From positions 46,449-110,448 of the forward strand of contig NZ_JYJF01000007.1 of NCBI RefSeq assembly GCF_000955975.1: DNA of 64,000 bases, in the 5' to 3' direction. The DNA comes from Saccharothrix sp. ST-888. GTDB lineage: Bacteria; Actinomycetota; Actinomycetes; Streptomycetales; Streptomycetaceae. The notes beneath the pieces are model-generated. The model saw nothing but the letters and a program-made list of their open reading frames with translations. It was not told the origin of the DNA and ran no database searches. Every line of letters starts with the position of its first letter. The first letter of the stretch is position 1. Shown in pieces: positions 32,893 to 40,523 of this stretch. The position numbers were made by a program, and so were the translations under genes.

Positions 32893-34904
32893 CCGGGCCA
32901 CGTGGTGCGGGCAGCCCGGGGCTGCGGCTGGGCGCGCCCGGCGTCTACCGGGACGACCGGCGACCGGCGCCCGCCTTCCGGCCGGTCCGGCTCGACGTGG
33001 CCGGCTTCGTCGGAGTGGCGCCGCGCGGACCGGTCGACCTGCCGGTGGCCCTCGACAGCTGGTCCGACTACCTCCGGCGGTTCGGCGGCTTCGAGGGGCC
33101 CGGCCTGCTTCCGTACGCCGTGCGGGAGTTCTTCGCCCAGGGCGGCACCAGGGCGTACGTGCTGCGCGTCGCACCCCTGCCGCGCAGCCCCGAGCCCGAG
33201 GCCGGGAACGCCACCGCCCTGCACCGCACCCGGCTGACCGCCGCCGACGGCAGCGCCCCGCAGGACCTCGACCTGCGGGCCAGGGACGAAGGCAGCTGGG
33301 GCCAACGGCTCTCCGTGCACTGGGAGTTCGTCGCCTCCCGGCACTTCCTCGGCCCGCTCGACGGCCGGGAGCTCACCCTCCCCGACGCGCTCGCCCCGCC
33401 GATCGGCTCGCTGCTGCGGATCCGCGGCCCGGGCCTGCCGCCCGCCGGGAGCTACGCCCTGGTCACCGCACTCGCCGACCGTCCGGCCGCCCCCGGGCTG
33501 CGCCGCCGGGTCGCCCTGCTCGACCGGCCGACCCTGCCCGCCCCGGACACGGCGGAGGTCGACCTCGTCACCGCCGGGGTCACCGTCGACGACGCCGACC
33601 CCGCGCAGGCCCGGCAGGAGCGCTTCACCGACCTGGGCCTGTCGAGTGCCCACCCGCGCTTCGTCGGCGACGTCCTCACCGCGGAGTCGCTGCTGGTCGT
33701 CCCCGACGGGCCGTGGCCGTCCGCCCTGCTGCCGCCGGACGCCTTCCTCGGCGCCGCCGACTCCGGCTGCGTCCGCCCGGGTGCGGACCGCTGGGCCGGT
33801 ATCGGCGCCGACAGCTTCTTCGGCCCGCTCCCGCCGGAGCTGCTCCCCGTCGGCGGCAGCGGGACGGCGGACGGCGAGGAGCCGCCCGGGGGCGCGGTCG
33901 CGGACATTCCCGGCGTGGACCGGATGTCGCTGGTGGCGGAGGTCGCCCTGCTCGCCGTGCCCGACCTGCTCTGGCAGTACAGCGTGCCGACGGGCAGCAC
34001 CGAGATCCCGGTCCGCCCCGCCGGGCCGGAGTTCGCGCCGTGCCCGCCCGCCCCGGTGCCGACGGTCTACACCCCGCCCCCGCAGCAGGAGGTGCTGCTC
34101 GACGGCCGCACCCAGCTGCCCGAGATCCTCCGGCGGCAGGGCAGGCTGGTCGCCCTGGCCGAGCGCCAGCGCCGCTTCGTGGCCCTGCTGGACGTGCCGC
34201 CCGGCCTGCCCGTCCGGCTGGTCGCCCGGTGGCGCGCGGGCTTCGACAGTTCGTACGCCGCCGCCTACCACCCCTGGCTGGGCGTCGTCGCCACCGAGGC
34301 CGGGCCCGGCCGCCTGGGGGGCGGCCAGGCGGTGCTGGTGCCGCCCTCCGCCTTCGCGGCCGGGATCATCGCCCAGCGCGAGCAGCGGCTCGGCATCCCG
34401 TGGGGCCCGGCGAACGTCCTCGCGGTGGACGCGGTCACCGCCGCCGACCGGCCCACCGCCGCCGAACTCGACCAGCTGCACCTGCTCGACATCGACACCT
34501 TCCACGCCGAACGGGACGGCTTCCGGCTCGCCTCCGCCCGTACCCTCTCCCGCGATCCCGACTACCGGCAGCTGAGCGTGCGCCGACTGATGACCATGCT
34601 CCGGCTGGTCCTCGAACGCCAGGCCCAGAGCCTCGCCTTCGAGCCCGACTCGCCGCAGCTGCGGGCCGAACTGCGCGGCGCGGTGACCCAGTTGCTGCGC
34701 GACCTGTTCCGCGACGGGGCGCTCGCCGGGGCCGACGAGGACCAGGCGTTCTTCGTCCGCTGCGACGAGGGGCTCAACCCGGCCTGGTCCCAGGGGCTCG
34801 GGCGGCTGGTCGCCGAGGTCGGGGTGGCGCCCGCGCAGCCGCTGGAGTACCTGGTGCTGCGGATCGCGCAGGACGCGGACGGGGCACCGGGGGTGACGGG
34901 GTGA
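32889..34904 (+). CDS. Second, divergent tail sheath-like protein (sheath 2)
   Basis: 671 aa. The sheath layout is kept: an opening 'LGAPGVYRDDRRPAPAFRPVRLDVAGFVGVAPRGPV', a large variable middle, and a C-terminal sheath domain with 'GFRLASARTLSRDPDYRQLSVRRLMTMLRLVLERQAQSLAFEPDSPQLRAELR', 'FFVRCDE' and 'EYLVLRIAQD'. It is longer and more divergent than sheath 1. Two sheath genes in eCIS loci usually mean one specialised copy; this one probably forms the first ring at the baseplate. Overlaps tube 1 upstream and the 35-codon frame downstream. Confidence 0.88.
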   Translation: MTGPRGAGSPGLRLGAPGVYRDDRRPAPAFRPVRLDVAGFVGVAPRGPVDLPVALDSWSDYLRRFGGFEGPGLLPYAVREFFAQGGTRAYVLRVAPLPRSPEPEAGNATALHRTRLTAADGSAPQDLDLRARDEGSWGQRLSVHWEFVASRHFLGPLDGRELTLPDALAPPIGSLLRIRGPGLPPAGSYALVTALADRPAAPGLRRRVALLDRPTLPAPDTAEVDLVTAGVTVDDADPAQARQERFTDLGLSSAHPRFVGDVLTAESLLVVPDGPWPSALLPPDAFLGAADSGCVRPGADRWAGIGADSFFGPLPPELLPVGGSGTADGEEPPGGAVADIPGVDRMSLVAEVALLAVPDLLWQYSVPTGSTEIPVRPAGPEFAPCPPAPVPTVYTPPPQQEVLLDGRTQLPEILRRQGRLVALAERQRRFVALLDVPPGLPVRLVARWRAGFDSSYAAAYHPWLGVVATEAGPGRLGGGQAVLVPPSAFAAGIIAQREQRLGIPWGPANVLAVDAVTAADRPTAAELDQLHLLDIDTFHAERDGFRLASARTLSRDPDYRQLSVRRLMTMLRLVLERQAQSLAFEPDSPQLRAELRGAVTQLLRDLFRDGALAGADEDQAFFVRCDEGLNPAWSQGLGRLVAEVGVAPAQPLEYLVLRIAQDADGAPGVTG

Positions 34905-35008
34905 CCGCCCGACGGGGTGAGCCCGCGCCGGGGCGGGGCGGTGGACGCCGCTCCGGCCGGTCCCGGCCGAGGACCGGGGACGGCCCTACCGAGGCGGTGG
35001 GTGGCTGA
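34901..35008 (+). CDS. Possible 35-aa Arg/Gly-rich peptide
   Basis: GTG 34901 lies in the stop of sheath 2 (GTGA), and the TGA at 35006-35008 overlaps the next ATG at 35008. The frame thus shares coupling junctions at both ends. The product is short, basic and low-complexity (17 Arg/Gly). Related loci often have a short DUF6760 protein at this point, but this sequence lacks its aromatic motif. Without it, tube 2 would rely on a weak site, GAGGCGG. It may be a coupling device rather than a functional protein. Confidence 0.35.
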   Translation: MTARRGEPAPGRGGGRRSGRSRPRTGDGPTEAVGG

Positions 35009-35580
35009 TGGCCGAACTCGTCCAGGGCTTCAGGTTCCGGGTCGGGCTGACCCGCAGTACGTCCCCGGGCCCGAGCGCCGCGCCGCCGCCCGTCCTCGGG
35101 GCGGAGTCCGCCCGGCAGCCCACCCGCGCGCCCGCGGTCTCCGCACAGGGCACCGGGGCGGCCGACCGGCTGGGTGACGGCGGCTTCCAGGAGTGCACCG
35201 GCCTCGATCTGGAGGCCGACCTCCGCGACCGGCTGGAGGGCGGCCGCAACGACGGGACGGTGCGGGGCGTGGGCCGGGTGAAGCTGCAACCGGTGGTGCT
35301 CAAGCGCGGCATGCTGGTCCCCACCGACGGCGGCGGTGCCGACACCGCCCTGTGGGACTGGCTGCACGGCATGGTGAGCGGCACCCTGCCGCTGCCCCGC
35401 TACGACGGCGACGTGGAGGTCCTGGACCCGTCCGGCGGCCGGGTGGTCGCCCACTGGCGGTTCACCCGGGGACTCCCGCTCAAACTGACCGGACCGGCCC
35501 TCAACGCGCGGACCGGCGAGATCGCCATCGAGGAACTGCACATCGCCCACGAGGGACTGCGGCTGGAGAGGACCGGATGA
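35008..35580 (+). CDS. Second tail-tube protein (T4 gp19-like, tube 2)
   Basis: A 190-aa T4_gp19 homologue with an insertion. 'ELVQGFRFRVGLTRS' opens the fold, a Pro/Ala/Ser-rich loop of about 35 residues interrupts it, and then 'GFQECTGLDLEADLRDRLEGGRND' and 'VKLQPVVLKRGMLVP' resume. It ends 'PLKLTGPALNARTGEIAIEELHIAHEGLRLER', the conserved tube C-terminus. This copy, next to the LysM-like and hub genes, is likely the tube initiator that joins the hub to the first tube ring. Overlaps the next gene (ATGA at 35577). Confidence 0.9.
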   Translation: MAELVQGFRFRVGLTRSTSPGPSAAPPPVLGAESARQPTRAPAVSAQGTGAADRLGDGGFQECTGLDLEADLRDRLEGGRNDGTVRGVGRVKLQPVVLKRGMLVPTDGGGADTALWDWLHGMVSGTLPLPRYDGDVEVLDPSGGRVVAHWRFTRGLPLKLTGPALNARTGEIAIEELHIAHEGLRLERTG

Positions 35581-36893
35581 CACCGCTCGCGCACGCCACC
35601 CTGCAACGCCTCCGGCGCGGTACCGCCACGGCCAGGGACCAGCCCGTCCCGGTGCTGGACGACGGCCCGGCGGTGCCCGTCCAGTTCAACCCCGCCTCGC
35701 TGCGGATCAGCCGCAGCAACAACACCGACCGGGGCGGCACCACGACCCTGACCCAGAAGCGCCAGTACACCGCCCAGGAGGGGGCGACGCTCGCCTTCGA
35801 CCTCGAGTTCGACACCGCCGAGCAGGGCGGCACCGGGGACTACGTGGACGTCCGGAAGTGGACGGCGCTGGTACGGCAGTTCGTGGAGCCGCCGCCCGAC
35901 AGCACCGGGGACCCGCCGCCGGTGGTCCGCTTCGTCTGGGGGACGCTGCGCTTCAACGGGATCGTCACCCAGGTCACCGAGGAGCTGGACTACTTCGCCC
36001 CGGACGGCACCCCGCTGCGGGCCAAGGTCGGCGTCACCATCGCCGAACAGGACTTCAGGTACCAGGCGAACGAGAAGGGCGCGGGCGTCCGGGATGCCCG
36101 GGAGGCGACCGACCCCGGGCGCCCCCGGCCAGGCACCGCGCCCGGGACGGCCGGGACCAGCCGTCCGCAGCAGGTGGTGCAGGCCCAGGAGGGCGAGAGC
36201 GCACAGCAGTTGCTGGCACGCCTCGGACTCGACCCGGCGGCCTGGCGGGGTGCGATGCGGGGACTGGACAGCCCGCTGTCGCTGCCGGCGGGTGCCGCGG
36301 TGCAGCTCGGCGCCGAGGTCTCGGCGGGCGGCGGCGTCGGTCCCGCGACCGGGCAGGGCGCCGGTTACGCCGGTGCGCCCGCGGCCACCTCGGTGGCCGG
36401 ACTGGCGGCGGCCCTCGGTCTTGGCCCGGGGCTCCCGCAGTCCGACGACCTGTCGGCAGGGTTCGCGCTGTCGGCCGGCGGTGGGATCGCGGCCTCGGCG
36501 GACAGCGTGCTCGCGGACACCGCCGCACGGGCCGTCGGGCGGGCACAGGGCTCGTTCGCCGCTCCGCCCGCCGCCCGGCAGCCGGGCGGAGCACAGGGCC
36601 CTGCGCAGCGGGCACTCGTCCCGCAGGGCGCCGACCGGCGGTCCGCCGGCTACGGCCAGGGCATCCCGCTGCGGGCCCGGGCCGACCCGGGGACGGTGGC
36701 CGACGGCGAGGCGGGCGGCGGGCGCAGCCTCGCCGGCCGCGCCCGGCAGAGCGAGGTCCCGCCGCCGGTGGGGCTGTCCGCGCCCTGGGAGCAGCTGCCG
36801 CCGCCCGCCGCCGACCGCCGCACCGCCGACTGCGAGCAACGCCGCCGTGACGCCGGGCCGAGCACCCTGAGATGGCGTCCCCAAGGAGCGTGA
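35577..36893 (+). CDS. CIS baseplate hub adaptor with LysM-like domain (Afp7-type)
   Basis: 438 aa. The N-terminal 150 residues ('PVQFNPASLRISRSNNTD', 'LAFDLEFDTAEQGG', 'FVWGTLRFNGIVTQVTEELDYFAPDGTPLRAKVGVTI') are the eCIS LysM-adaptor fold. They are followed at about 198-250 by a degenerate LysM, 'VVQAQEGESAQQLLARLGLDPAAWRGAM'. The last 190 residues are Ala/Gly/Pro-rich and probably disordered. In related systems the protein collars the hub where tube and sheath begin. It starts in the tube 2 stop codon (ATGA); a 140-bp gap follows. Confidence 0.88.
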   Translation: MTPLAHATLQRLRRGTATARDQPVPVLDDGPAVPVQFNPASLRISRSNNTDRGGTTTLTQKRQYTAQEGATLAFDLEFDTAEQGGTGDYVDVRKWTALVRQFVEPPPDSTGDPPPVVRFVWGTLRFNGIVTQVTEELDYFAPDGTPLRAKVGVTIAEQDFRYQANEKGAGVRDAREATDPGRPRPGTAPGTAGTSRPQQVVQAQEGESAQQLLARLGLDPAAWRGAMRGLDSPLSLPAGAAVQLGAEVSAGGGVGPATGQGAGYAGAPAATSVAGLAAALGLGPGLPQSDDLSAGFALSAGGGIAASADSVLADTAARAVGRAQGSFAAPPAARQPGGAQGPAQRALVPQGADRRSAGYGQGIPLRARADPGTVADGEAGGGRSLAGRARQSEVPPPVGLSAPWEQLPPPAADRRTADCEQRRRDAGPSTLRWRPQGA

Positions 36894-37033
36894 CCGCGCG
36901 CCGGGCCGCGAGGAAAGGGCGGTGCGGCGAGTGCAGCGGGGCGGTTCGAAGACAGTCGTCCCCCGCTTCACACGCGTTCCTCGCGCCGCCGGGGCACTCA
37001 GCGGCCGTCCGTCGGCCCGGCAGGGAGGCTTGG

Positions 37034-37195
37034 ATGAGCGTGCACATCGGGGAGATCCACACCGACGTGGTGCCCGCCGGGGCACCGGCCGAGCAGCGCG
37101 GCGGCGGGCAGCAGCCGGCCGAGCGGCTGCCCGAGGCGCTGGCGCACGCCGAGTGGCTGCGCGCCCGGGTGGCCGCGGAGGGCTTCGATGACTGA
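37034..37195 (+). CDS. Small CIS protein (DUF5908-like)
   Basis: 53 aa; ATG 37034 is six bases after GGGAGG. The opening 'MSVHIGEIHTDVVPAG' resembles the short eCIS proteins grouped as DUF5908, which sit before the hub gene. The rest is Gln/Gly-rich, then a helix 'LPEALAHAEWLRARVAAEGFD'. Role is unknown; a hub or spike chaperone is possible. It overlaps the hub gene by 8 bp (ATG 37188 inside the 3' end), which supports its being translated. Confidence 0.7.
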   Translation: MSVHIGEIHTDVVPAGAPAEQRGGGQQPAERLPEALAHAEWLRARVAAEGFDD

Positions 37196-38282
37196 GCCCG
37201 CCGTCAGTGCCGTCGCCCCGGTCTTCGAGGTGGCCGGGACGCTGGTGCAGGAGCTCGCCCGGGACTGCGTCCGGCTGGAGGTCGCCGAGGGTGCCGAGGG
37301 CCTGCGGACCTTGCGCGCGCACCTGCTGGCCGTCGGCATCGGCGCCAGGGGCCCGCAGGACCGGCTGGCGCATCTGGACGGCCGGACGGTCGACCTCGGC
37401 AGCCCGCTCAGGGTGTCGCTCGGCCCGCTCGGCCGGCAGCGCCATGTCTTCGAAGGCGCCGTCTCCGCACTGGAACTGGTGCTGGACGACGGTGAGCCGC
37501 CACTGGTCGTGGTCCACGCCGAGGACGCGCTGATGCGGCTGCGGATGACCCGCAGGATGCGCACCTACACCGACGTCACCGACGGCGAGCTGGCCGAGGC
37601 GGTGGCCCGCGAGCACGGTCTGCGGGCAGCCGTGGAGCTGGACGCGGACGCGCCGCGCTACGACGTCGTCCAGCAGCTCAACCAGAGCGACCTGGCCTTC
37701 CTGCGCGAGCGGGCCCGCCTGCTGCAGGCCGAACTCTGGTGCTCGGGAGGTACGTTGAACCTCTCCTCCCGCTCCGGGCGGCAGGCCGGCGCCGTCACCC
37801 TGGTGTTCGGCCGCGACCTGCTGTCCGCCCGGTTCGCCGCGGACCTCGCGCACCAGCGCAGCGAGGTCGTGGTGACGGGGTACGACGCCGGGCAGCGGCA
37901 GCCGATCGACGAACGGGCCGGGCCGGAGGCCGTCGAGGCCGAGGCCCTCGCGGGCGGGCGGACGGGCGCGCGGCTGCTGGGCCGGGCGCTCGGCCCGAGC
38001 ACCACGCTGCGGGTCCGCGAGGCGGCCCTGGGCCCGGCGGAGGCGAGCGCCTGGGCGCGGGCGGAGATGCTGCGCCGGGGCCGGCGGTTCGTCACCGCGA
38101 CCGGGGTCACCAACGGCACGCCCGACCTGCTGGTGGGCACCCGGCTCACCCTGGAGTCGGTCGGCGGGCCGTTCGAGGGGCCGGGGTACTACGTGACGCG
38201 GATGCGGCACACCTTCGATCTGGAACACGGCTTCCGCACCCGCTTCGAGGCCGAACGCCCGACGCTCAACGGGGTGGTCTGA
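37188..38282 (+). CDS. Baseplate hub protein (gp27 / VgrG N-terminal-like)
   Basis: A 364-aa late-control-D type hub. 'DCVRLEVAEGAEGLRTLRAHLLAVGIG' forms the first barrel, 'FEGAVSALELVLDDGEPPLVVVHAEDALMRLRMTRRMRTYTDVTDGELAEAVAREHGLRAAVE' is the conserved central block, and 'LNQSDLAFLRERARLLQAELWCSGGTLNL' the second barrel. It ends 'GPFEGPGYYVTRMRHTFDLEHGFRTRFEAERPTL'. In Afp/PVC and T6SS the equivalent is fused to the spike as VgrG; here hub and spike are separate genes directly next to each other. It forms the trimer connecting tube and spike. Confidence 0.93.
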   Translation: MTEPAVSAVAPVFEVAGTLVQELARDCVRLEVAEGAEGLRTLRAHLLAVGIGARGPQDRLAHLDGRTVDLGSPLRVSLGPLGRQRHVFEGAVSALELVLDDGEPPLVVVHAEDALMRLRMTRRMRTYTDVTDGELAEAVAREHGLRAAVELDADAPRYDVVQQLNQSDLAFLRERARLLQAELWCSGGTLNLSSRSGRQAGAVTLVFGRDLLSARFAADLAHQRSEVVVTGYDAGQRQPIDERAGPEAVEAEALAGGRTGARLLGRALGPSTTLRVREAALGPAEASAWARAEMLRRGRRFVTATGVTNGTPDLLVGTRLTLESVGGPFEGPGYYVTRMRHTFDLEHGFRTRFEAERPTLNGVV

Positions 38283-38948
38283 TTGGCTCTGTCCGCACCG
38301 CCCGACGGTGCCGTTCCCGGCTACTTCGGCGTCTACCCGGCGATCGTCACGGACATCGTGGACGAGCGGCGGCTCGGCCGGGTCCAGGTCCGCTTCCCCT
38401 GGCTCGGCACCGACGGCGACCGGGACGTCCGGGCCTGGGCCACCCTCTGCTCCCCGTACGCCGACGCGGACCAGGGCCTGCTCGTCCTGCCCGAGGTGGA
38501 CAGCCAGGTCGTGGTCGCCTTCGAGGCGGGCAACCTGCGCCGCCCGTACGTCATCGGCGCGGCCTGGAACGGCCGGGAGCCGCTGCCGCACACCCCGGAG
38601 GCGGCCAACGACATCCGGCTGCTGCGCTCCCGGGCCGACAGCCGGCTGGAGTTCGACGACACCGGCGGTGCCGCCAAGGTGCGGATCACCATGGCCTCGG
38701 GCCACCAGGTGACGCTCGACGACGCGACGCAGCAGGTGACGATCCGCCACGCCGGGGGCTGCGTCGTGCGGCTGACCGCGACGGCGGTGGAGGTCCAGGC
38801 CAACGTGTCGGTCGAGGTGACGGCGCCGGCCGTGAAGGTGGACGCCGCGCTCGCCACCTTCACCGGCCTGGTCAAGGTCGGCACGCTGGTCGCCGACCAG
38901 ATGGTGATGTCGCCCGCCTACACGCCCGGCGCGGGGAACCTCTGGTGA
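38283..38948 (+). CDS. Baseplate spike protein (gpV / gp5-like)
   Basis: 221 aa. The start is TTG 38283 immediately after the hub stop codon. An OB-fold N-terminus has 'GYFGVYPAIVTDIVDERRLGRVQVRFPWLG', then 'CSPYADADQGLLVLPEVDSQVVVAFEAGNLRRPYVIGAAWNG'. A beta-helix spike follows, with repeats such as 'ITMASGHQVTLDDATQQVTIRHAGGCVVRLTATAVEVQANVSVEVTAPAVKV'. It is the membrane-puncturing tip. No separate PAAR tip gene is recognised downstream. It overlaps the next gene (GTGA at 38945). Confidence 0.93.
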   Translation: MALSAPPDGAVPGYFGVYPAIVTDIVDERRLGRVQVRFPWLGTDGDRDVRAWATLCSPYADADQGLLVLPEVDSQVVVAFEAGNLRRPYVIGAAWNGREPLPHTPEAANDIRLLRSRADSRLEFDDTGGAAKVRITMASGHQVTLDDATQQVTIRHAGGCVVRLTATAVEVQANVSVEVTAPAVKVDAALATFTGLVKVGTLVADQMVMSPAYTPGAGNLW

Positions 38949-40495
38949 GCGCGGTGGAGCACGGATTCAAGCTGCGCGCCCCCTGGTACGTCTGCGAGCG
39001 GGGCGGCTACGACCGGTTCAGCCCGGCGGCCGAGCGGCCGGCCGTCCAGAAGTACGACACCGCCGAGTACGTGCAGCGGCTGCTGGCCGATCCCCGGGAC
39101 TCGCTGACGTTCGACGCCGCCGAGGACGTCTGGTCCTACCCGGTCGCGGTGCCGGCCGCCCGGCGGGGCGCCGGGCGGCTGCGGTTCGCCACCCACCAGC
39201 TGGTCCGCACCGAGCTGCGCAAGCTGTACCAGCCCAGCCACGACCGCTTCTACGCGGTGGCGGTCGAGCTGTTCTGCGACCGTCCCGGGCTGCCCCGGCC
39301 GAGCCCCGCCGACGAGCTGGAGGTCGGCCTGGTGATGCGCAGGCTCACCATGCGGGTGACCGCCAGGCCGCTGGTGGTCCGGCGGCTGGCCCGGCAGCTG
39401 ACCGCGCGCCTGCTGGCGGCCCAGAGCGCGGGGGCGAAGCCGGAGTCGCTGCGTGAGAGCGATGTCGACGACGTGGTGTGGGCCGATGCCGCGCACCGGC
39501 TGTCCCTGGACCCCGGGGACACCTACTGGCGGGACCGCCTCGGCCTGACGGAGGTCGTCGAGGGCTGGGTGGTCGGGCCGACCGGCCGTGGCCGGTGGCA
39601 GCCGGTCGGACCGGACGGTGCCCCCGAGGACCAGGTCCTGCCGATGTGGCGGCTGCCGAATCCCGGTCAGAAGTGCGCGGCGGCGGCGACCCGTTCGCTC
39701 TGGTTCGGCCCGGTGCCGACCTTCTCCGGCGAGCACGACGCCGACGGCGCCCCGAAGCTGGACGAGGAGGCCGTCTACCAGCTGCGCTGCTTCGTCCGGC
39801 GCAAGTCCGCGCCGGGGGACGGCCGGTGTCCGCCGCAGGTGTCCTGGAGCGCGCCGACCGAGCCGTTCCGGCTGGCCGCCTTCTTCGACCCGCAGGGCAG
39901 CAAGAACCGTCAGGTGTCGGTACGGCTGCCGGACTTCCGCACCCTGGCCGCCCGCGCGGGCCAGCCGCCGGGCCCCGGTGGCGCGGTGGTCACCAGCCCG
40001 CCGCAGTCCCAGCTCTCCTTCGACCCGGGCGGCGGGATACCGAGCGGCGGCTCGGTGGGCGGCACCTCGCCGAGGGTGTGCACCTTCGCGATCGAACTCC
40101 TCACCATCGTGGCGTTCTTCGTGTTCAGCCTGTTCCTGCCGGTCGTGGTGTTCCTCTTCCAGCTGTGGTGGCTGCTGGCGCTGCGGTTCTGCCTGCCACC
40201 GGCCGCTGCGGCGATGGCCCTGCTCAAGGCGTACTTCGCGGGCGGCGGCACGCTCGCCGACCTGCCTCCCACGGCCCCGGGGCCGCCCGCCCCGCCGTCG
40301 GCGGACCGCACCATGCTGGACGCCCTGCTCGGCGCCCCCGGGGCGAGTGCCAGGCTCGCCGCCGCCGACAGCAAATTCCCCGCCGCCGACGCCGCCGAGC
40401 TGCCGGCCGCCCTCGACCCGACCACGGCGGCGCGGCCCGCCGAGCCACCGGTGGAGTGCTCCCCGCCCGACCCGCTCTGCGGGGGCGGCAGGTGA
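38945..40495 (+). CDS. CIS-associated membrane protein (two TM helices)
   Basis: 516 aa, starting at GTG 38945 within the spike stop codon. Residues 1-370 are a soluble beta-rich region ('FRLAAFFDPQGSKNRQVSVRLPDF' near the end). At about 380-425 two closely spaced hydrophobic segments occur ('FAIELLTIVAFFVFSLFL', 'FLFQLWWLLALRF'), which should form a membrane hairpin. A Pro/Ala-rich C-terminal tail has Cys at its end. A membrane protein in a CIS operon is notable. In S. coelicolor a CIS-linked membrane protein, CisA, has been reported to tie CIS particles to the cytoplasmic membrane. Orthology is inferred from features only. Confidence 0.75.
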   Translation: MSAVEHGFKLRAPWYVCERGGYDRFSPAAERPAVQKYDTAEYVQRLLADPRDSLTFDAAEDVWSYPVAVPAARRGAGRLRFATHQLVRTELRKLYQPSHDRFYAVAVELFCDRPGLPRPSPADELEVGLVMRRLTMRVTARPLVVRRLARQLTARLLAAQSAGAKPESLRESDVDDVVWADAAHRLSLDPGDTYWRDRLGLTEVVEGWVVGPTGRGRWQPVGPDGAPEDQVLPMWRLPNPGQKCAAAATRSLWFGPVPTFSGEHDADGAPKLDEEAVYQLRCFVRRKSAPGDGRCPPQVSWSAPTEPFRLAAFFDPQGSKNRQVSVRLPDFRTLAARAGQPPGPGGAVVTSPPQSQLSFDPGGGIPSGGSVGGTSPRVCTFAIELLTIVAFFVFSLFLPVVVFLFQLWWLLALRFCLPPAAAAMALLKAYFAGGGTLADLPPTAPGPPAPPSADRTMLDALLGAPGASARLAAADSKFPAADAAELPAALDPTTAARPAEPPVECSPPDPLCGGGR

Positions 40496-40523
40496 CCGGC
40501 CCGCGGCTTCGTACGGGGGAGTG

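Noticed and set aside
35400..38750. 1116-codon minus-strand frame across the hub and spike genes
   Set aside because: It lies opposite four genes with clear phage-tail motifs, and its translation is low-complexity.
39588..40523. Extending the toxin protein upstream of ATG 40524
   Set aside because: The in-frame upstream part is Arg/Pro/Ser-rich antisense-like sequence inside the membrane-protein gene; GGGGGAG before 40524 supports the internal start.
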